A stretch of DNA of 16,366 nucleotides from a candidate division CSSED10-310 bacterium (GTDB taxonomy: Bacteria > CSSED10-310 > JAFGDC01): assembly GCA_016932295.1 (NCBI GenBank), contig JAFGDC010000403.1, positions 1 to 16,366 on the forward strand. Reading direction: 5' to 3'. Below the pieces are notes generated by a model. That model was not told the origin of the DNA. It saw only the letters and a program-made list of their open reading frames with translations, and did not search any database. Within the stretch, counting starts at the first letter, position 1, and every line of letters begins with the position of its first letter. The position numbers and the translations under genes are program-made. This document shows positions 14,801 to 16,366 of this stretch, piece by piece.

Positions 14801-16366
14801 CAGCTCGCTTTCGATGGGATCGAAACCACCGACCCGCTGTGGACCGGCGGCGAGGATTACTTTGCCAACAACTGGTCGAGCTTCTGGAGCGTCGACAACA
14901 CCTACGGATCATACGCGTTCGTCAAGGCCATGCGCCTGGCTCGGCCCAACCCCGTGATCACGCTGAACGCCACCGGTCTGGACTGGTACAACGATCCGGA
15001 TTACGGCCTCAAGAAGTACCTGGTCGGCGATCAAACCAGCAACGGGTCTTGGAACGCCGGCAACTGGCCGAGTTCGCACATCAACCTCAGCACTCCGTGG
15101 TCCGTCATCATGCTCAGTTCCTCGCTCTTCACCAGGCCGCCGGTATCGGTCATCAAGGCCAATGGGTCGAGCGTGAACGAGATGTATTGGGGCCAGGGCA
15201 TGGAGTTATGCTTCGACGGCACCGGGTCCTACCATCTCGACCCAACCAAGACCATAGTCGATTACGAATGGGACCTGGATGAGGACGGCATCTTCGACGA
15301 ATGCCTGACGGGCGAATGCTGCACCACCTGGACCGAACTCGGGGACTACCAGGTAGCGCTGCGGGTCACGGACAACTCAAGCCCGGTCCAGCAGGACACC
15401 GCGTACTGCCTGATTCACGTGGTGGAACCGCCCCATGCCCCCTTCTCGGTCATCGGCGGACCCTATTCCTGCACCGCCGGCCTGGCCGTCGAACTGGACG
15501 GCAGCGGCTCCTACGACATCGATCCCGGCGACTCCATCACCTCGTACTGGTGGGATCTCGACGGCCAGCCCTGGAATTTCGACACCTACCAGGGACCGGA
15601 ATATGCCACCGTCAACCATGTCTTCTCCACGCCCGGCACCGTGCAGATCGGACTCAAGGTCTGGGACGACGGCGTCTTCAACGATGACATCAGCATGGAC
15701 GACAACAGCTACACCTACGTGGTGGTGGAAGCCAACATCGCGCCGATTGCGGAAGCAGGCGGACCATACGAGGTCGACGAAGGCGTACAACTCCTGCTGG
15801 ACGGCACCGCGTCCTTTGACCCCAACGGCGATCCCATAGAGTATGCCTGGGATCTGGACAACGATAGCCAGTATGATGACAGCACGTCGGATCAGCCCGC
15901 CTCGACCTGGATGTCCGACGGCGTGTACCAGGTCGGCCTGGAAGTCACCGATACACTTCTGGAGGGCTACGACACCGCCCAGGTCACGGTCAACGATCTC
16001 GAGCCCACCGCCGCCATCGGCGGCGACGGTTCTCTCTATGTCAACCAGTCAGGCTCCTATTCGGCGGCCGGCTCCACCTCGTATCCCGACAGCATCGTGC
16101 TGTATGAATGGGACTGGGAATACGACGGCGTCACCTTCAATCCATCGGGTGATCAGGGTGTGGCGCAGACCCATGTGTGGGCATCGGCAGGCACGTACAC
16201 CGCCGCGGTCCGGGTGACCGATGCCGACGGCGATATGGACACCGCCTCCATGCCTGTCTCGGTCTCGGATCCGCCCACCGCCACGCCGACGCAGACCCCG
16301 ACCCAGACCCCCACCTTCACGCCCACCTCATCACCGACCCGTACCCCCACCACCACCCCGACGCCC
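8810..16366 (+). CDS. giant exported multidomain protein: FG-GAP propeller, 12 PKD-type domains (four nested), alpha/alpha toroid (3' end missing)
   Basis: The frame from GTG 8810 runs to the last base without a stop: 2519 residues and still open. GGAGG at 8800-8804, five bases upstream, fixes the start. The N-terminus (KR, then a hydrophobic core LSAALVATALLVAC) has a lipobox LVAC with Cys18 and Ser at +2, which suggests a lipoprotein sent to the outer membrane; cleavage after VGA by signal peptidase I is the alternative. Order: TP linker 28-63; FG-GAP/VCBS propeller about 66-380; PKD 1 (385-462); PKD 2 with insert (466-724); PKD 3 with insert (727-978); PKD 4 and 5 (981-1160); PKD 6 with insert (1162-1415); PKD 7 with insert (1416-1643); PKD 8 (1644-1755); toroid about 1757-2108; PKD 9-12 (2109-2486); TP linker from 2490. 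PKD calls rest on repeated AGGPY, LDGSGS, YxWDFGDG and HxYxxxGxYxVxLTVxD strands. Likely surface adhesion or glycan contact; no protease or glycosidase catalytic motif was recognised. Confidence 0.85.
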   Translation, partial: MKRSLSAALVATALLVACSMVGAQPSATPEPTWTTSPEPTRTPSPEPTVTPEPTLTPTVTVTAIPWSDTFIIATDDNGLIYYAACDGHGGFTDYRFVQHIAYNDALRGAAINDFDGDGDLDFVTGRRNGSYIDYYLFLNDGADSFTCASLAGTLSYSSPMYGMASGDLDNDGHQDFIGGSGGNQVGIFLNNGDGTFTGTPLTIASSGRDIDTADFNNDGNLDFVRGHYSTGYLYVYLGNGDGTFDAGTLIYDVGSDPYGVAAGDFDDDGDVDILGISGSSGDTMFAQNNGDGTWTEAGYVATLDPGNHAAYDAFDFNSDGMIDIVASDYSGRNLWYYPRTGAVTFGTRVQINTSVTNGYTLGISAPPWGQMPYGVPTGWPLADITPSHQTIAKNGLAAFDGSGTTDPGGGISGWEWTFGDGGTDSGVNTTSHTYVDEGVFTARLTVTDTDGNAAVEPAEVIVEGDDPVADAGGPYTFDETYASGGIYTVQLDGTGSSDTEGLVSYTWDTDADFGDNFDDGNADGWWVSTGAWSVIDNAYNQSNTSLSRTDTYLDDNSAHLTDFRVDVDVTINGGGGQEVHILFRARDLHNYYKLLFRGRSSDDILFYRVANGANTNLCENDLYWDVQLSHVYHLTVEVRGSLFLAYIDGNLMCVARDTTYSEGLIGLSTYQTDATFDNFQVSSLESSDAQPTLRYYAGTYPVSLTVEDAAGQSDTDATTVTCSVSAGPAADAGGPYVLPESVADCGAWMIPFDGSGSSDDYGIFSYLWDFGTDSFDGAEIDAAKWECSDNVVQNDQITISGASAWGNRYCFTRKAMVRSEGQRIEVSVCPVSGNFMIGWKDNNAGTSYTDMPYALYFYSGTLYVYEDGTSRGSIIPYSFSTWYDIKIELKGGAGAIYYFKESSATDWSTIYDSNYSSESPLRRGLVVNSGAQTMDNWRELAAGESGEYYLYESCNLTLTVTDNAMQTDTDLTTVTLSPGSAPVAEANGPYAVNEAAAAGGLWTVIFSSAGTTDDNGICSYEWDFDDGGTSAEANPTHAYAATGTYNVSLTVHDHALQSHTDTAEVTVALNDPPVADAGPDQNLDESDAVQGQWTVQFDGSGSTDDYGIYDYEWDFGDGGSGSGVNPTHVYDAIGIYLVTLTVRDNALQSDDDTMTVTVSANDPPVADAGGPYTALEGDAVDGHWTIPLDGTGSTDDVELIAYAWNLGRDTFDGTYLDAEKWYASIGITQDNALRMVGASSWVHFCFSRDSYPRNRGMFIQAKLMAEGSVTCMWGFKDETTGNSYTNLPYAVYLNGTSLLIYEDGNNRGTVGSFSAGVWYDFKIELKPTAGALYYYRESGQPTWTLLYDSDYSSEAPLRKGTVVNGGTVWLDDFEETTAGATVDYNAYGECDISLTVYDNAGQFDVDTTTFTITGSDDPIANAGGPYFGHLDTPIVLDGSNSTDDNGIVQYQWTFGDGATGGGIKPIHTYTELAGFTKLWAVSATASSEIPSSYSAMKATGEPNVTSCSDNVQAWKTAVADDGEHWLELTYAEEIDIGTIRIHETFNPGFVTKIEGYDSGDNLVEIWTGTDTTACNDYLTAVIDPSFTTDTIRIYCDTDVPGWNEIDAVSISTEIPAQTSFTATLTVFDEAGHSDSDSTSVYLSTLPMAICVPWQFEGEQEVPHPVWFEDTGRTTQSKTVILKGTAKGIMTPLTYEWDFGDGYSDGPHTVTDKWEIEATHQYTGISEGQPISATLIIRDGEGREVTDTYPMLMQPKSLDVQADMAVDDGLWYIHKQQQRTSTNYGSWWYSTTYSCSITGSSIQSFEINGHLELGDLEEDPYVETVLFGLRYLFTTLYATEISVQAGGDPDSNGNGLGISGDTNRPIYEGGMIMDAIAATNTPETIVETGAANIAGRSYLDVLTDMVDMYAYGLDDAGSNRGGWRYSWNSDADNSACQWAAIGMTAAEDYFGIAIPQWIKDENLLWLNYSHNTTYGTFGYTSASAGSYGWFSTTASAMVQLAFDGIETTDPLWTGGEDYFANNWSSFWSVDNTYGSYAFVKAMRLARPNPVITLNATGLDWYNDPDYGLKKYLVGDQTSNGSWNAGNWPSSHINLSTPWSVIMLSSSLFTRPPVSVIKANGSSVNEMYWGQGMELCFDGTGSYHLDPTKTIVDYEWDLDEDGIFDECLTGECCTTWTELGDYQVALRVTDNSSPVQQDTAYCLIHVVEPPHAPFSVIGGPYSCTAGLAVELDGSGSYDIDPGDSITSYWWDLDGQPWNFDTYQGPEYATVNHVFSTPGTVQIGLKVWDDGVFNDDISMDDNSYTYVVVEANIAPIAEAGGPYEVDEGVQLLLDGTASFDPNGDPIEYAWDLDNDSQYDDSTSDQPASTWMSDGVYQVGLEVTDTLLEGYDTAQVTVNDLEPTAAIGGDGSLYVNQSGSYSAAGSTSYPDSIVLYEWDWEYDGVTFNPSGDQGVAQTHVWASAGTYTAAVRVTDADGDMDTASMPVSVSDPPTATPTQTPTQTPTFTPTSSPTRTPTTTPTP
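8891..8998 (+). repeat. Thr-Pro-rich linker, N-terminal
   Basis: Residues 28-63 of the giant protein consist largely of TPEPT, SPEPT and TPT units, encoded by a degenerate six-base ACN-CCN pattern. Such linkers separate a membrane anchor from surface domains and are often O-glycosylated. It directly follows the lipobox region and leads into the propeller. Confidence 0.85.
9005..9960 (+). other. FG-GAP/VCBS beta-propeller region of the giant protein
   Basis: Five calcium-loop motifs of the D-x-D/N-x-D-G-x-x-D type recur about every 45-55 residues: DFDGDGDLD (113-121), DLDNDGHQD (167-175), DFNNDGNLD (214-222), DFDDDGDVD (264-272) and DFNSDGMID (315-323). Between them are FLNNGDGTF-like strands. 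This is the FG-GAP/VCBS integrin-like propeller, which usually has six or seven blades and binds calcium; blades at the two ends are probably too diverged to see. Confidence 0.8.
10355..10861 (+). other. insert A: LamG/ConA-like domain inside PKD 2
   Basis: Residues about 516-684. PKD 2 begins normally (DPVADAGGPY, VQLDGTGSSD, LVSYTWD) but its GDG-to-HTY loop is replaced by about 170 residues, after which the final strand resumes (YYAGTYPVSLTVEDAAG). The insert opens FDDGNADGWW, has alternating beta strands, LFRARDLHNYYKL-like and YIDGNL strands, and closes TFDNFQV. That pattern is common to LamG and DUF1080-type jelly rolls that bind or cleave glycans. No catalytic residues could be assigned. 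Confidence 0.55.
11126..11635 (+). other. insert B: beta-sandwich domain inside PKD 3
   Basis: Residues about 773-942. PKD 3 runs AGGPY, FDGSGSSDD, FSYLWDFGTD and is then interrupted; its last strand appears afterwards as YYLYESCNLTLTVTDNAMQ. The insert has a Trp-rich ConA/LamG-like pattern (SFDGAEIDAAKW, GWKDNNAGTSYTDMPYALYF, TWYDIKIELKG, SNYSSESPLRRG, TMDNW). It is a clear paralogue of insert C. Confidence 0.6.
12434..12943 (+). other. insert C: beta-sandwich domain inside PKD 6
   Basis: Residues about 1209-1378. It sits between IAYAWNLGRD and the closing PKD strand YNAYGECDISLTVYDNAGQ. It matches insert B through its length: TFDG..LDAEKW, GFKDETTGNSYTNLPYAVYL, VWYDFKIELK, SDYSSEAPLRKG and WLDDF, with no large gap. 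The two arose by duplication of a whole PKD-plus-insert unit or by copying of the insert. Confidence 0.6.
13232..13645 (+). other. insert D: discoidin (F5/8 type C)-like domain inside PKD 7
   Basis: Residues about 1475-1612. PKD 7 proceeds through QYQWTFGDG and HTYTELAG, then a different sandwich begins: ATASSEIPSSYSAMKATGEP, DGEHWLELTYAEEIDIGTIR, IHETFNPG, TIRIYCDTD, GWNEIDAVSI. Afterwards the PKD finishes with TSFTATLTVFDEAGHSDSD. The WLEL...ETFNPG...EIDAV pattern is that of galactose-binding-like discoidin domains. Confidence 0.6.
14078..15133 (+). other. alpha/alpha-toroid region resembling prenyltransferase/squalene-cyclase repeats
   Basis: Residues about 1757-2108, lying between PKD 8 and PKD 9. 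It is mostly helical, with repeated units pairing a hydrophobic helix and a G-x-W/F-G-Y turn: AVDDGLWYIHKQQQ...GSWW; RGGWRYSWNSDADNSACQWA; GTFGYTS...GWFSTTASAMVQLAF; NTYGSYAFVKAMRL; GSWNAGNWPSSHI...TPWSVIMLSS. This is the look of QW/prenyltransferase-type repeats in six-barrel toroids. The DxDD acid motif of squalene-hopene cyclase is not seen, and the exported setting argues against terpene cyclisation; a structural or binding role is more likely. Confidence 0.55.
16277..16366 (+). repeat. Thr-Pro-rich linker at the window end
   Basis: From residue 2490 the giant protein becomes TPTQTPTQTPTFTPTSSPTR-like and is still in this linker when the window stops. At the DNA level it is a degenerate ACN-CCN hexamer repeat. 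It resembles the linker near the N-terminus. Confidence 0.85.

Overview
This is a GC-rich window of about 16.4 kb, dominated by cell-envelope and secreted-protein genes. No tRNA, rRNA, CRISPR array or insertion sequence was seen. An O-antigen ligase-type protein, a lipoprotein-type signal and Thr-Pro-rich linkers on a giant PKD protein suggest an environmental bacterium with an outer membrane. The TP-linker and PKD style recalls Hydrogenedentota, Sumerlaeota, Lentisphaerota or Omnitrophota genomes, but nothing here fixes the taxonomy.

Layout: (1) 2-1408, + strand, the 3' part of an O-antigen ligase/Wzy-type membrane protein with a TPR tail. (2) 1540-2034, +, a half-length YraQ/ArsP-type permease. 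(3) 2099-4252, - strand, a secreted protein of three long repeats, each probably two DUF4397 modules, with a clear sigma70-like promoter and an intrinsic terminator. (4) 4253-5006, a divergent intergenic region holding that promoter, a second promoter, an 18-codon leader ORF and an RNA stem that would hide the next gene's ribosome binding site. (5) 5007-8547, +, two overlapping genes for a heterodimeric ABC exporter, with one degenerate and one complete ATP site, closed by a GC-rich terminator. (6) 8810 to the window end, +, an uninterrupted reading frame of 2519 codons with no stop in the window. It encodes a giant exported, probably lipid-anchored, protein.

The giant protein reads in order: signal/lipobox, TP linker, FG-GAP/VCBS beta-propeller, eight PKD-type domains, an alpha/alpha-toroid region resembling prenyltransferase/squalene-cyclase repeats, four more PKD-type domains, and a second TP linker running off the window. 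Four of the PKD domains appear to be split at the same loop by a whole second beta-sandwich domain (three LamG/ConA-like, one discoidin-like). This nested layout is the most unusual thing in the window. The second is the leader peptide plus Shine-Dalgarno-sequestering stem ahead of the ABC exporter, which looks like a translational attenuator. No functional link between the exporter and the giant protein can be shown from sequence; they are neighbours separated by a terminator and a new promoter.
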